NCBI RefSeq assembly: GCF_001620365.2
Contig: NZ_LQMT02000042.1
Span: forward strand, 62,001 to 126,000
Direction: 5' to 3'
From: Amycolatopsis keratiniphila subsp. keratiniphila
Lineage (GTDB): Bacteria > Actinomycetota > Actinomycetes > Mycobacteriales > Pseudonocardiaceae
DNA length: 64,000 nt
The translations under genes and the position numbers were made by a program. Below, one piece after another: positions 8,086 to 16,219 of the stretch. Positions within the stretch are counted from its first letter, which is position 1; each line of letters starts with the position of its first letter. The notes under the pieces are model-generated. The model ran no database searches and was not told the DNA's origin. It saw only the letters and a list, made by a program, of their open reading frames with translations.

Positions 8086-9150
8086 TCAGGAACCGACCGG
8101 TTCCCGCAGCTCAGCGGTGGCGAAACCGGCGATGCCTTCGGCGAAACCCGTCCGCGCGGTGAAGCCGAGCAGCCGCCGGGCGCGGGCGGGATCCGCGACG
8201 ACATGCCGGACGTCGGCGGGCCGGGCCCCACCGGCGATCTTCGGGGCAGGTCCGTCACAGGCCTTCGCCAGCTCTTCGGCGAGTTCGCCGACGGAGTGTG
8301 GTTGCCCGGAACAGATGTTCAGCGGAGTCAGGTCGCCTTCGGGCCCGTCGGTGCTCAGCGCCAGGACGTTCGCCCTCGCCACGTCGTGGACGTGCACGAA
8401 GTCGCGCTGCTGCTTGCCGTCCTCCAGCACGATCGGCGCCTCGCCGCGCAGAAGCGAGGAACGGAACAGCGACGCGACACCCGCGTATGGCGTGTTCTGC
8501 GGCATCCGCGGTCCATAGACGTTGTGATAGCGCAGAGCCCAGACCGTTCCGCCGGTCTGCCGGGCCCACGCCGCCGCCAGATGTTCCTGTGCGAGCTTGG
8601 TGGCCGCGTAGGTGCTCCGCGGCCGCAGCGGCGCGTCTTCGGGGACCAGCCGCCAGCCGAGCTCGACGCCGCAAGCCGCGCATGTGGGTTCGAAGTGTCC
8701 GCCATCCACATCGGACTGTTTCCGCGGCGACGGCGCGACGATGCCGTGGGCAGGGCATTCGTAGCGACCTTCGCCGTAGACGACCATCGACGAGGCGAGC
8801 ACCAGTTTCCGGACTTTCGCCCGGTGCATGGCCGCGAGCAGCACGGCGGTCCCGTAGTCGTTGTTCAGCGCGTACGACGGCGCGTCGGACGGATCGACCC
8901 CGTGCCCGACGACGGCCGCCTGATGGCAGACCGCGTCGACACCGTCCAGCAGTTCCGCGACCAGCTCCGTGTCGGTGACGTCACCCCGGAGGAACCGGTG
9001 ACGGCCGGTGTAGGCGGGCGGGCGCGGCGAACCGTGTGCGGTGCCGAGGAGGTTGTCGAGGACGACGACCTCGTGACCTTCATCGGACAGCAGATCGGCC
9101 ACGTGGGAGCCGATGAACCCGGCCCCGCCGGTAATCAGTGTTCGCACCAC
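8086..9150 (-). CDS. NAD-dependent epimerase/dehydratase, dTDP-L-rhamnose 4-epimerase-like
   Basis: The product has 354 residues and is an extended short-chain dehydrogenase: GGAGFIGSH nucleotide motif, catalytic Ser in LASSMVVYG, and YAATK as YxxxK. An insertion after the Ser motif contains YECPAHG and, about 25 residues later, CAACG, a likely zinc site. I know this Cys insertion from enzymes annotated as dTDP-L-rhamnose 4-epimerase. Two consecutive GTG codons (9150, 9147) are both possible starts. It stands alone, divergent from moaB. Confidence 0.75.
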   Translation of the reverse strand: MVRTLITGGAGFIGSHVADLLSDEGHEVVVLDNLLGTAHGSPRPPAYTGRHRFLRGDVTDTELVAELLDGVDAVCHQAAVVGHGVDPSDAPSYALNNDYGTAVLLAAMHRAKVRKLVLASSMVVYGEGRYECPAHGIVAPSPRKQSDVDGGHFEPTCAACGVELGWRLVPEDAPLRPRSTYAATKLAQEHLAAAWARQTGGTVWALRYHNVYGPRMPQNTPYAGVASLFRSSLLRGEAPIVLEDGKQQRDFVHVHDVARANVLALSTDGPEGDLTPLNICSGQPHSVGELAEELAKACDGPAPKIAGGARPADVRHVVADPARARRLLGFTARTGFAEGIAGFATAELREPVGS

Positions 9151-9269
9151 TCCGACGCTAGGGGCGTTTTCCGGCGGTGGACCCGGATCACCGGCTCACG
9201 TCAGGGAATCGTCACAACTACGCGGCACCGCCGGAGCGAAGATCAGCCGAAACCGGATACGGTGTGCCT

Positions 9270-9770
9270 ATGGAACGGAGCGCACAACGGCTGGGCCGCG
9301 CACTGGTGGTCATCGTGGACGATCGCGTCGCCCACGGCGAACACGAGGACAACACGGGACCGTTGGTCACGGAGCTGCTCGAAGAGGCCGGGTTCATCGT
9401 CGACGGCGTCGTCGTGGTCGAGGCCGAGACGGCCGCGATCCGCAACGCGCTCAACACCGCGGTGATCGGCGGCGCCGACCTGGTGATCACCGTCGGCGGC
9501 ACCGGGGTCTCCCCGCGCGACCGCACACCCGACGCGACGGCCGGTGTGCTCGACCGCCCGATCCCGGGTATCGGCGAGGCACTGCGCGCGTCCGGTCTCG
9601 CCGCCGGCGCGGTGGACGCGGGCATCTCCCGCGGGCTCGTCGGCGTCTCCGGCAGCACGCTGGTGGTCAACCTCGCGGGTTCCCGCGCCGCCGTCCGCGA
9701 CGGCATGGCGACGCTCTCGTCGCTGGTGCCGTACGTGATCGACGAGCTGTCCGGGCTCGAAGAGGCCTAG
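9270..9770 (+). CDS. moaB: MoaB/MogA-family molybdenum cofactor protein
   Basis: The product has 166 residues with the MPT-binding signatures VVIVDDRVAHGEHEDNTGP, ITVGGTGVSPRDRTPDAT and VSGSTLVVNLAGS. MogA/MoaB proteins adenylylate molybdopterin before metal insertion. In mycobacteria moaB2 lies beside mscL, and the same pairing occurs here. The Mo oxidoreductase at the left edge and MoeA at 20.7 kb make Mo-cofactor use in this organism consistent. Confidence 0.9.
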   Translation: MERSAQRLGRALVVIVDDRVAHGEHEDNTGPLVTELLEEAGFIVDGVVVVEAETAAIRNALNTAVIGGADLVITVGGTGVSPRDRTPDATAGVLDRPIPGIGEALRASGLAAGAVDAGISRGLVGVSGSTLVVNLAGSRAAVRDGMATLSSLVPYVIDELSGLEEA

Positions 9771-10045
9771 TTCTTCGGGGCGGGTCCGGGCTCTGTCCCG
9801 GGCTCGCCCTTTTTGTCGGGGTGCAGCACTCCTTCCACCTTTTCGGTGACCTGGCCGATCTTGTCCTCGAACCGGCCACCGGTGACCTTGTTCGCCCCGG
9901 CCGACGCCGCCGAGACACCCTTGGCCGCGACGTCGCCCGCCTTCTCGGCCAGCGGCCCGGCCTTCTCGCGGACTTCGCCCGCGACCTCTTCCGCTTTGTG
10001 GATGGCCTGCGCGGCCAGTCCCTTCGCTTTGTCGACAATGCTCAT
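9767..10045 (-). CDS. MT0933-like antitoxin-family small protein
   Basis: The product has 92 residues, is Lys/Glu/Ala rich, and opens with MSIVDKAKGLAAQAIHKAEE; KVTGGRFEDKIGQV follows in the middle. This pattern is the MT0933-like antitoxin family (PF14013). A longer in-frame extension exists, but ATG 10045 fits the family start. No partner toxin gene is adjacent, so antitoxin function is doubtful here and a stress or helical accessory role is possible. Its stop overlaps the end of moaB (convergent). Confidence 0.65.
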   Translation of the reverse strand: MSIVDKAKGLAAQAIHKAEEVAGEVREKAGPLAEKAGDVAAKGVSAASAGANKVTGGRFEDKIGQVTEKVEGVLHPDKKGEPGTEPGPAPKN

Positions 10046-10100
10046 GCGCTGATGGTCCCACCGGCCGGGGTACCTCGCGACCGGTGCGAAAATGGACGTC

Positions 10101-10274
10101 ATGCCAGGTGAAGACGAGGACAAGCGCTCCGCCGCGGCGGCGAAACGACGGGTCGACGAGATCTTCGGCGACGTCCTGCCGGACACGACCTCCGACGAGC
10201 GAGAGCCGGGGCAGCGCACCCCGGACTCCGACTCGTGGTTCCTGGAGAACCGGCCGCCTCATCACGACCGGTGA
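10101..10274 (+). CDS. Small acidic conserved hypothetical protein
   Basis: The product has 57 residues from ATG 10101 (an in-frame ATG at 10092 also exists). It has a basic helix (RSAAAAKRRVDEIFGDVLP), then a disordered acidic stretch ending SDSWFLENRPPHH. It resembles short hypothetical proteins beside mscL in related actinobacteria, from memory only. It is divergent from the MT0933-like gene (about 55 bases) and converges on mscL. Confidence 0.5.
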   Translation: MPGEDEDKRSAAAAKRRVDEIFGDVLPDTTSDEREPGQRTPDSDSWFLENRPPHHDR

Positions 10275-10280
10275 ACCGGG

Positions 10281-10685
10281 TCAGCTCTGACGGTTCTGCT
10301 GCGCGCGCAGCAGGTCACGGATTTCGGTGAGCAGTTCGACGTCGGTCGGCTCCGCCGGGCCTGCTTCCTCGCCGCGCTTGCGCCGCTCCTGGACGTGCTT
10401 GACCGGCAGCACGATCACGAAGTAGACGACGGCCGCGACCAGCACGAAGTTGATCGCCGCGTTGATCACGCCGCCGAAGTCGAGGAACGTGGCGTCGTTC
10501 TCGGCCAGGATGTTGAACCCCAGCCCCTTGGCGGCGTCCGACCCGCCGATGGTGTTGATCAACGGTTTGATCAGGCCGTTCGTGAAGGCCGTGACGATCG
10601 CGGTGAACGCTGCGCCGATGACCACCGCGACCGCCAGGTCGACGACGTTCCCGCGCATCAGGAAGTCCTTGAAACCCTTGAGCAA
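10281..10685 (-). CDS. mscL: Large-conductance mechanosensitive channel MscL
   Basis: The product has 134 residues with the typical MscL start LKGFKDFLMRGNVVDLAVAV, the pore helix VVIGAAFTAIVTAF, a second membrane helix INAAINFVLVAAVVYFVIV and a C-terminal helix with a charged RRKRGEE region. It forms a pentameric pressure-relief channel in the membrane. The start is TTG 10685, preceded by GAGGAG at good spacing; no ATG or GTG occurs at the conserved N-terminus. Confidence 0.93.
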   Translation of the reverse strand: MLKGFKDFLMRGNVVDLAVAVVIGAAFTAIVTAFTNGLIKPLINTIGGSDAAKGLGFNILAENDATFLDFGGVINAAINFVLVAAVVYFVIVLPVKHVQERRKRGEEAGPAEPTDVELLTEIRDLLRAQQNRQS

Positions 10686-10776
10686 GACGCTCTCCTCTTC
10701 ACCTGGGACGGTTCGCCGACCGTCCCTTTCCATACCGGGGGGACGCAGGCGCCCGCCGCCATAGGGCAGGCGCGAG

Positions 10777-11418
10777 CTAGCGGAGGGTAACCGTTATGGA
10801 CCGTTCCAGCGAGGTGGCCGCGACTCGTGTCGCGATCGCGGAAGGCAGGGAAAGCAGCACCAAAGGTCCCTTGCTCCCGGCGCCGGGAGCGGTCGGATCT
10901 CGGGCAGCCTGTTCGCCGACGGCGGCCACGACGGCCATGCTGGCCAGCACAGATGCTTCGCGTCCGGCCTCGGCGGCCGCGACGACGTCGACGCGCTGGC
11001 CCGGCCTGAGCAGTTCCGAGACGCCGGCGTCGGCGAGCCTCACCGGGACAGTCGAACTCTCGGGATCACCCGATCCGGGGATGTCCGCGTCCAGCAGCCG
11101 GACGTCGGTCAGCGGTTCACCCGCCCTCGCGGCACCGACGAGCAGCCGTCCCTCCACCGAAGCGGGCAGGCCGGTGGCGCCCTGTGGACGGACGTCGTCG
11201 GGGAGGTCGACGAGCTTGAGGTCGGCGGCGCGCAGCACCGTCCCGGCCGGGAGGTCATGGGCGGAGACCACGGTCGCGGTGCCGGGCGCGCCGCGTGCGG
11301 ACGGCGGCAGGAAGAGCGCGACCAGGCCGCTGAGCAGCAGGGACACGGCAAGCCAGCGGCGCATCAGCCGCGCGGGCCTGCCGCGGAGTCTTCGCAGGAC
11401 GGGCAGATCGTGGAACAC
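10777..11418 (-). CDS. SAF-domain exported protein
   Basis: The product has 213 residues from GTG 11418, with a G-rich ribosome site upstream. A membrane anchor or signal (RRWLAVSLLLSGLVALFLPP) is followed by a SAF domain (ATVVSAHDLPAGTVLRAADL, then GRLLVGAARAGEPLTDVRLL) as in FlgA/CpaB-type proteins. The C-terminal part (VPVRLADAG, LLRPGQRVDVVAA) matches the RcpC/CpaB extension. No pilus genes are nearby. The mycobacterial equivalent position (beside the FmdB-like gene) also carries a small exported protein, from memory. Confidence 0.7.
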   Translation of the reverse strand: MFHDLPVLRRLRGRPARLMRRWLAVSLLLSGLVALFLPPSARGAPGTATVVSAHDLPAGTVLRAADLKLVDLPDDVRPQGATGLPASVEGRLLVGAARAGEPLTDVRLLDADIPGSGDPESSTVPVRLADAGVSELLRPGQRVDVVAAAEAGREASVLASMAVVAAVGEQAARDPTAPGAGSKGPLVLLSLPSAIATRVAATSLERSITVTLR

Positions 11419-11533
11419 GGGATTCCCCCTCGTCGATCGGTGATGATCTCGACGCTAGGGGCGGCACGCGGTCCTGGAAAGAACGAAAACCCCCGGCTGT
11501 GGATAACCGGGGGCCTGTGGACAACTCGGGACG

Positions 11534-11845
11534 TCAGGAAGCGGCGGCGGCCGTTTTCGTGGTACCCGTGGAGGAGGAGGCCGGGCTCTTGGTCTCCGAC
11601 TTGGACTCGGTCTTCGACTCCGACTTCGTCTCGGTCTTGGCCGGGGCCGCGGTCGTGTTGGCCTTCGAGTCGCGCGAATCGTTGCGGTAGAACCCGCTGC
11701 CCTTGAAGACCACGCCGACCGAGCTGAAGACCTTGCGAAGCGGGCCCGAGCACTGCGGGCACACGGTCAAGCTCGCGTCGGAGAACGACTGCACGGCCTC
11801 GAAAGCGTGGTCGCATTCCTTGCAGGCGTACTGGTAGGTGGGCAC
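11534..11845 (-). CDS. FmdB-like zinc ribbon protein with disordered tail
   Basis: The product has 103 residues from GTG 11845 (AAGGAG upstream). The N-terminus PTYQYACKECDHAFE and then VCPQCSGPLRKVF form a CxxC-CxxC zinc ribbon. The last 40 residues are a low-complexity tail alternating Lys/Thr/Ser/Glu. The M. tuberculosis relative Rv0991c is reported as a redox-regulated chaperone, and the cysteines needed for that are present here. Similar neighbours (mscL, SAF-like, cyclo-ligase, moeA) support orthology. Confidence 0.8.
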   Translation of the reverse strand: MPTYQYACKECDHAFEAVQSFSDASLTVCPQCSGPLRKVFSSVGVVFKGSGFYRNDSRDSKANTTAAPAKTETKSESKTESKSETKSPASSSTGTTKTAAAAS

Positions 11846-12022
11846 TGCTGCTCCTTCGTGCATTGGCACTCAGCCGACAAGAGTGCTAACGCCTAACGGT
11901 ACCGGGGCATTCCGACGCAGGTCAAACAAGGTTTCCCAAGGTCACATGACGTGCTGGTCACGCACGTCGTGCCTAGGCTCGGTGATGTCGTGCCACGCCG
12001 GAGCGCGGGAAGGGTGGTCACC

Positions 12023-12471
12023 ATGCCGGAAGTGGATCCGTTCGGCGGCAGGTGCCCGACCAGTCACGAGCGGATGACCGGCCTCCGGCACGGTGCTCGA
12101 CGCGGGCTGCGGATCGGGCGAGAACGCGCTCCACCTCGCGTCGCGAGGATTTCCGTGCTGGGCGTCGACGTCGCCGACGCGGCCCTCGACATCGCACGAC
12201 GGAAGGCGAGCGAACGCGGGCTCGAGGCCGAATTCCAAGCGGCGGACGCGCTCCGACTGGAGCGGCTTGGGCAGCGGTTCGACACGGCACACCTTCGACG
12301 CGGACGAGCGCCGGGCCGCACCCGGTGAAACGTGAGGCGCTGACAAAGCCCTTCGGTGCAGGATGGCGCGTGAAGACCATCGTGGAGGAGCGCGTCCGGA
12401 CGAGGTTCCACGACGAAAACGGCGCTCCCGCGTGGTTCGCGACGATCGAAAGAGAGCCGTCGGATGAGTGA
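12023..12471 (+). pseudogene. Decayed SAM-dependent methyltransferase
   Basis: Fragments of one methyltransferase lie in three frames. MPEVDPFGG starts at 12023, VLDAGCGSGENALHLASRG lies around 12093-12150, LGVDVADAALDIARRKASER around 12160-12215 is in another frame, HTFDADERR is around 12289-12315, and PHPVKREALTKPFGAGW with AWFATIERE at the end is in the third frame. At least two frameshifts and a deletion of the segment between DERR and PHPVKR are needed to explain this. The relic overlaps the start of the PLP decarboxylase gene. Confidence 0.75.
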
Positions 12472-13861
12472 ACTGCGAGATCTGCTGGCCGACGTCGCCG
12501 CCCGCGTCGCCCACTACCGCGAAAACGTCGCCGACGCCCCGGTCTTCCCGGACGACACGACGGGCGTCCGCGAAAAACTCGGGGATCTGCCCGCGAAACC
12601 CGTCCCGCCCGCCGACGTGATCCGGCGGCTGGCCGACGCCGTCGAGCCGGCGCTGGTGGCGAACACCGGGCCGAGGTACTTCGGTTTCGTCACCGGCGGC
12701 GCGCTCGACGCCGCGACCGCGGCCGACATGCTGGCGACCGGGTGGGATCAGCCCGCGTTCAACCATGTCACCTCGCCCGCCGCCGCGATCGTCGAGGAAG
12801 TGGCGGGCGAATGGCTCAAGGAGGTCCTCGGCATCCCGGCCGGCGCCTCCTTCGGCTTCGTGACCGGCGGACAGGGCGCGAACACGGTCGGCCTCGCCGC
12901 CGCCCGGCATCACGTGCTGGCGCGGGCCGGATGGGACGTCGAGCGCCGGGGGCTGCAGGGGGCGCCGCCTCTGCGGGTCGTCGCCGGAGAGGAACGGCAC
13001 GCGTCGATCGACCGGTCGCTCCGCTTGCTCGGCCTTGGCACCGACGCCGTGCGGCCGGTGCGCGCGAACGGACAGGGCGCCATCGACATCGCCGATCTGG
13101 AGCGGACGCTCGACGGGCCCGCAATCGTTTGCCTTCAGGCCGGGAACGTGAACACCGGTGCTTTCGACGATTTCGCCGCCGCGACGGAGATCGCCCGCCG
13201 GCACGACGCGTGGGTCCACGTCGACGGCGCGTTCGGGCTCTGGGCGGCCGCCGCTCCCACGCTCAGGCGATGGACCATCGGACTGGCGGCGGCCGATTCC
13301 TGGGCGGTCGACGGGCACAAGTGGCTCAACGTCCCGTACGACAGCGGCTACGCCTTCTGCGCCCACCCCGAGTCGCACAGGGCCGCCATGGCGGTCACCG
13401 CCGCATACCTGACCGGTCAGGGTGACGGCGGCGTGAGAGCGCCGGGCGACTTCGTGCCGGAGTCCTCCCGCCGGGCACGAGGATTCGCGACGTGGGCCGC
13501 GCTCAGCGAGCTCGGCCGCGAGGGGATCGCCGAGATGGTCGAGCGATGCTGCGCGCTGGCGAGGAGGTTCGCCGAGAAACTCGAAGCGTGCGAGGGCGTC
13601 ACCGTCGTGAACGACGTGGTGCTGAACCAGGTGCTCGTCGCCTTCGATGGCGAGACGGACCGCGTCGTGGAAACCCTCCAGCGGTCCGGCGAGTGCTGGA
13701 TGGGCGCGACCACTTGGCGCGGACGGCGCCTGATGCGCATCTCCGTGTCCAACTGGAGCACGACCGAAGCGGACGTCGATCGCAGTGTCGAGGCGATCAA
13801 GGCGGCCTGGAAGAGCGATCAGGAATCGAGAAGCGCCGGGAACCGGTCTCACCTAGCGTGA
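12464..13861 (+). CDS. PLP-dependent group II decarboxylase family protein
   Basis: The product has 465 residues. It has the aromatic-amino-acid/glutamate decarboxylase fold: GFVTGGQGANTVGLAAAR for cofactor phosphate binding, HVDGAFGLWA, and Schiff-base Lys in WAVDGHKWLNVPYDSG. It probably decarboxylates an amino acid or related amine, but the substrate cannot be inferred. Its stop overlaps the downstream VOC gene (GTGA), so the two form an operon. Confidence 0.85.
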   Translation: MSELRDLLADVAARVAHYRENVADAPVFPDDTTGVREKLGDLPAKPVPPADVIRRLADAVEPALVANTGPRYFGFVTGGALDAATAADMLATGWDQPAFNHVTSPAAAIVEEVAGEWLKEVLGIPAGASFGFVTGGQGANTVGLAAARHHVLARAGWDVERRGLQGAPPLRVVAGEERHASIDRSLRLLGLGTDAVRPVRANGQGAIDIADLERTLDGPAIVCLQAGNVNTGAFDDFAAATEIARRHDAWVHVDGAFGLWAAAAPTLRRWTIGLAAADSWAVDGHKWLNVPYDSGYAFCAHPESHRAAMAVTAAYLTGQGDGGVRAPGDFVPESSRRARGFATWAALSELGREGIAEMVERCCALARRFAEKLEACEGVTVVNDVVLNQVLVAFDGETDRVVETLQRSGECWMGATTWRGRRLMRISVSNWSTTEADVDRSVEAIKAAWKSDQESRSAGNRSHLA

Positions 13862-14274
13862 CCGTCATGGACATCGCCATTCACGGGAGCTTCCTCCCGC
13901 AGACCGACCCCGAAGCCGCATTGGCCTTCTACCGCGACCTCCTCGGCTTCGAGGTGCGCAACGACGTCGGCTACGACGGCATGCGCTGGCTCACCGTCGG
14001 CCCGCCGGGGCAGCCCGTGTCGATCGTGCTGCACCCGCCCGCCGTCGACCCGGGTATCACCGACGACGAACGCCGGGTGATCAGCGAGATGATGGCCAAG
14101 GGCACCTACGCGGGGATGTTGTTCTCCTCCGACGATCTCGACGGCCTCTTCAAGCACCTGCAGGAGGCGGGCGCCGAGATCATCCAGGAGCCGACCGACC
14201 AGCCGTACGGCCTGCGTGACGGGGCCGTCCGTGACCCGTCCGGGAACCTGATCCGTATCCAGCAGCGCGTCTGA
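13858..14274 (+). CDS. VOC-family (glyoxalase-like) protein
   Basis: The product has about 136-138 residues. It contains SFLPQTDPEAALAFYRDLLGFEVRNDV and, at the end, GAVRDPSGNLIRIQQ, the two beta-alpha-beta halves of a glyoxalase/bleomycin-resistance module. GTG 13858 overlaps the upstream stop; ATG 13867 is the alternative start. It converges on the XRE regulator, with two bases between the stops. Substrate unknown. Confidence 0.8.
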   Translation: MTVMDIAIHGSFLPQTDPEAALAFYRDLLGFEVRNDVGYDGMRWLTVGPPGQPVSIVLHPPAVDPGITDDERRVISEMMAKGTYAGMLFSSDDLDGLFKHLQEAGAEIIQEPTDQPYGLRDGAVRDPSGNLIRIQQRV

Positions 14275-14276
14275 AT

Positions 14277-14834
14277 TCACCGGGTGCGGGCGCGGACGTG
14301 GATCCGCTCGCCCTGTTCACCGAAGAGGCTGAGCACCTCGACCCGCCCGCGGCCGGTGGCACCGAACCAATGCGGCGTCCGGCAGTCGAACTCGGCGGCC
14401 TCGCCGGGACCGAGCACGACGTCCTGGTCGCCGAGCACGAGCCGCAACCTGCCTCGCAGCACGTAGAGCCATTCGCGGCCGCCGTGCGTTCGGGTGCGGG
14501 GCTCGTCGTCGCTCGCCGGGATCGTCATCTTGTAGGCACGGGGCCCGTCCTCGTGCCGGGTGAGCGGGATGAGCACCCTGCCGTCCGAAGGTGCTTCGAG
14601 CACCCTCGGTGAGGCGACGATCTCGTCGACGCGCAGGCCCAGCGCGGCGATCACCGGCAGCAGTAGTTCAAGGCTCGGCTTGCGCTGCCCTGATTCGAGT
14701 CGGGACAGGGTGCTGGTGGAGATGCCGGTGGCGCGGCTGAGCTCCACCAGCGTCGTGCCCTTCTTCTCCCTGGCGCGGCGCAGCCGGGGAGCGATCAGTT
14801 CGATCGCCGCGGTGACGGCGGGTTGGCTCTCCAT
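14277..14834 (-). CDS. XRE-cupin transcriptional regulator
   Basis: The product has 185 residues. An N-terminal helix-turn-helix (RAREKKGTTLVELSRATGISTSTLSRLESGQRKPSL) is followed by a C-terminal cupin barrel (HGGREWLYVLRGRLRLVLGDQDVVLGPGEAAEFD). This class responds to small molecules bound in the cupin. It is divergent from the MFS exporter at 14912, and the 77-base gap holds a near-perfect inverted repeat, so it probably controls that exporter and itself. Confidence 0.88.
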   Translation of the reverse strand: MESQPAVTAAIELIAPRLRRAREKKGTTLVELSRATGISTSTLSRLESGQRKPSLELLLPVIAALGLRVDEIVASPRVLEAPSDGRVLIPLTRHEDGPRAYKMTIPASDDEPRTRTHGGREWLYVLRGRLRLVLGDQDVVLGPGEAAEFDCRTPHWFGATGRGRVEVLSLFGEQGERIHVRARTR

Positions 14835-14860
14835 GCCGCCAGCAGAGCAGCTCGTCCCGA

Positions 14861-14884
14861 TTCCGGCAAAGTTCTTTGCCGAAA
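14861..14884. promoter_or_regulatory. Inverted repeat operator between XRE regulator and MFS gene
   Basis: TTCCGGCAAAG and CTTTGCCGAAA form 11-bp arms (10 of 11 paired) around a TT spacer. The site lies midway between the two divergent starts. It is the natural candidate binding site of the XRE-cupin protein. Confidence 0.6.
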
Positions 14885-14911
14885 CAGCCAGAAGCTCCCG
14901 ATGCTGGCGCC

Positions 14912-16048
14912 ATGATCGAGACGAAACGCCTTCCCGCCGGGGTCTACCTCCTCGCCTTCAGCCTGTTCGCGATGGGGAGCGCCGAGTTCCTGATGGCCGG
15001 GGTCCTGCCCGCGGTCGCGGTCGATCTCGGTGTCTCCCTCTCCTCCGCGGGCGCGCTCATCACCGCGTTCGCCCTCGGTGTCGTCCTCGGCGGTCCGCCG
15101 TTCGCCGTGCTGAGCCTGAAATGGCCGCGGCGTACGGCGTTGATGACCACACAGGCCGTCTTCGCCGCCGCCATCGCCGTCGGTCTCCTCGCCGACGACT
15201 ACTGGCTCCTCTTGGTCACCAGGTTCGTCGCCGGTCTCGCCTACGCGGGATTCTTCGCGGTCGCCGCCGTGACCGCGATCAGCCTGGTGACCCCCGACCG
15301 CAACGCTCGCGCCTCCGGCGTCGTCGTCACCGGGCTCAGCGTCGCGATGGTGGCCGGGGGACCGGCGGGCACCTTGCTGAGCAACCTCACCGATTGGACC
15401 GGTGGCTTCTGGGGCGTCGTGACGCTGACCGTCGTGGGCGTGATCGCGTGCGCCGTCGGCCTGCCCGCGACCGCGCCTTCGGCGGAACCCAGCCTTTCGG
15501 GGGAGTTGCGCGCCATGCGGACGCCACGCCTTTGGGGTGTCTACGCGATCACCATCCTGAGCACCGCCGCGTACATGGTGTCCTTCAACTACCTGGCGGC
15601 GATGCTCGTGGACGTCGTTCCCGCGGTCTGGATCCCCGCGGTCCTCGCGTTGTTCGGGATCGGTGCCTTCGCCGGACTGTCGATCGGTGGCCGGATCTCC
15701 GACCGTCGCCCGCACCACGCGCTGCTCGGCGGCGGCGCCGGCATCGCGGTCTTCTCGGTGATGCTCGCGCTGTTCGCCACTTCCGTCTGGGTCGTCGTGC
15801 CGACGGTGTTCCTGCTGGGCGTCGCGGCCTTCGTGCTCAATCCGGCGCTCTACGGGCGGGTGTTCACGATCGCCGCTTCCGCCCCGACCCTCGCCGGCGC
15901 GACCACGGTCTCGGCCTTCCAGCTGGGCATCAGCCTCACTCCGGCCTTCGCCGCCGGGGCGCTGAATCTGGGTGCTTCGCTGGCCGCCATCCCGTGGATC
16001 GGTGCTGGTCTGGCGCTGATCACGGTGGCACTTGTGCTCGTTTGCTAG
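14912..16048 (+). CDS. MFS transporter, DHA1-type drug exporter
   Basis: The product has 378 residues and about 12 membrane helices, with FAMGSAEFLMAGVLP at the start, as in the AraJ/CmlA-like branch of the drug:H+ antiporter family. Each half has the expected Gly-rich helices. ATG 14912 is preferred because it lies after the operator; an upstream in-frame ATG at 14876 would lie inside the operator. Probably regulated by the divergent XRE-cupin protein. Confidence 0.85.
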   Translation: MIETKRLPAGVYLLAFSLFAMGSAEFLMAGVLPAVAVDLGVSLSSAGALITAFALGVVLGGPPFAVLSLKWPRRTALMTTQAVFAAAIAVGLLADDYWLLLVTRFVAGLAYAGFFAVAAVTAISLVTPDRNARASGVVVTGLSVAMVAGGPAGTLLSNLTDWTGGFWGVVTLTVVGVIACAVGLPATAPSAEPSLSGELRAMRTPRLWGVYAITILSTAAYMVSFNYLAAMLVDVVPAVWIPAVLALFGIGAFAGLSIGGRISDRRPHHALLGGGAGIAVFSVMLALFATSVWVVVPTVFLLGVAAFVLNPALYGRVFTIAASAPTLAGATTVSAFQLGISLTPAFAAGALNLGASLAAIPWIGAGLALITVALVLVC

Positions 16049-16058
16049 CATGCGAGCA
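16035..16058. promoter_or_regulatory. 24-bp palindrome overlapping start of RHH gene
   Basis: TGCTCGTTTGC-TA-GCATGCGAGCA has 9 of 11 bases paired in each arm, with a central GCTAGC. It covers the stop of the MFS gene and ends on the first base of the ribbon-helix-helix gene. Position and symmetry fit autoregulation by that protein. Confidence 0.5.
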
Positions 16059-16219
16059 TGGCTCAGGTCGAGAAACGGCAATTCAACGTCTATCTGCCGC
16101 CCGACCTCATCAAGCGGGTGAAGCACGCCTCCGTCGACGCCGACGAGTCCCTCTCGTCGTTCGTCGAACGGGTGCTGGAGGAGTACCTGCTGCGGACCAG
16201 TGAGGAACGCGAGCGATGA
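16058..16219 (+). CDS. Ribbon-helix-helix (CopG-like) small DNA-binding protein
   Basis: The product has 53 residues. The beta strand KRQFNVYLPPDLIKRVKHAS is followed by two helices (DESLSSFVERVLEEYLLRT), the standard RHH fold that binds DNA as a dimer of dimers. Its stop overlaps the next gene (ATGA), a VOC protein, so they are coupled. A palindrome covers its start codon. Confidence 0.8.
   Translation: MAQVEKRQFNVYLPPDLIKRVKHASVDADESLSSFVERVLEEYLLRTSEERER

Noticed and set aside
9767..10274. MT0933-like gene and the small gene beside it as a toxin-antitoxin pair
   Set aside because: The small neighbour has no toxin-like fold and is divergent rather than co-transcribed with the MT0933-like gene.
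11942..13852. A 636-codon minus-strand open frame opposite the PLP decarboxylase
   Set aside because: It is antisense to a gene with clear catalytic motifs and has no recognisable domain.
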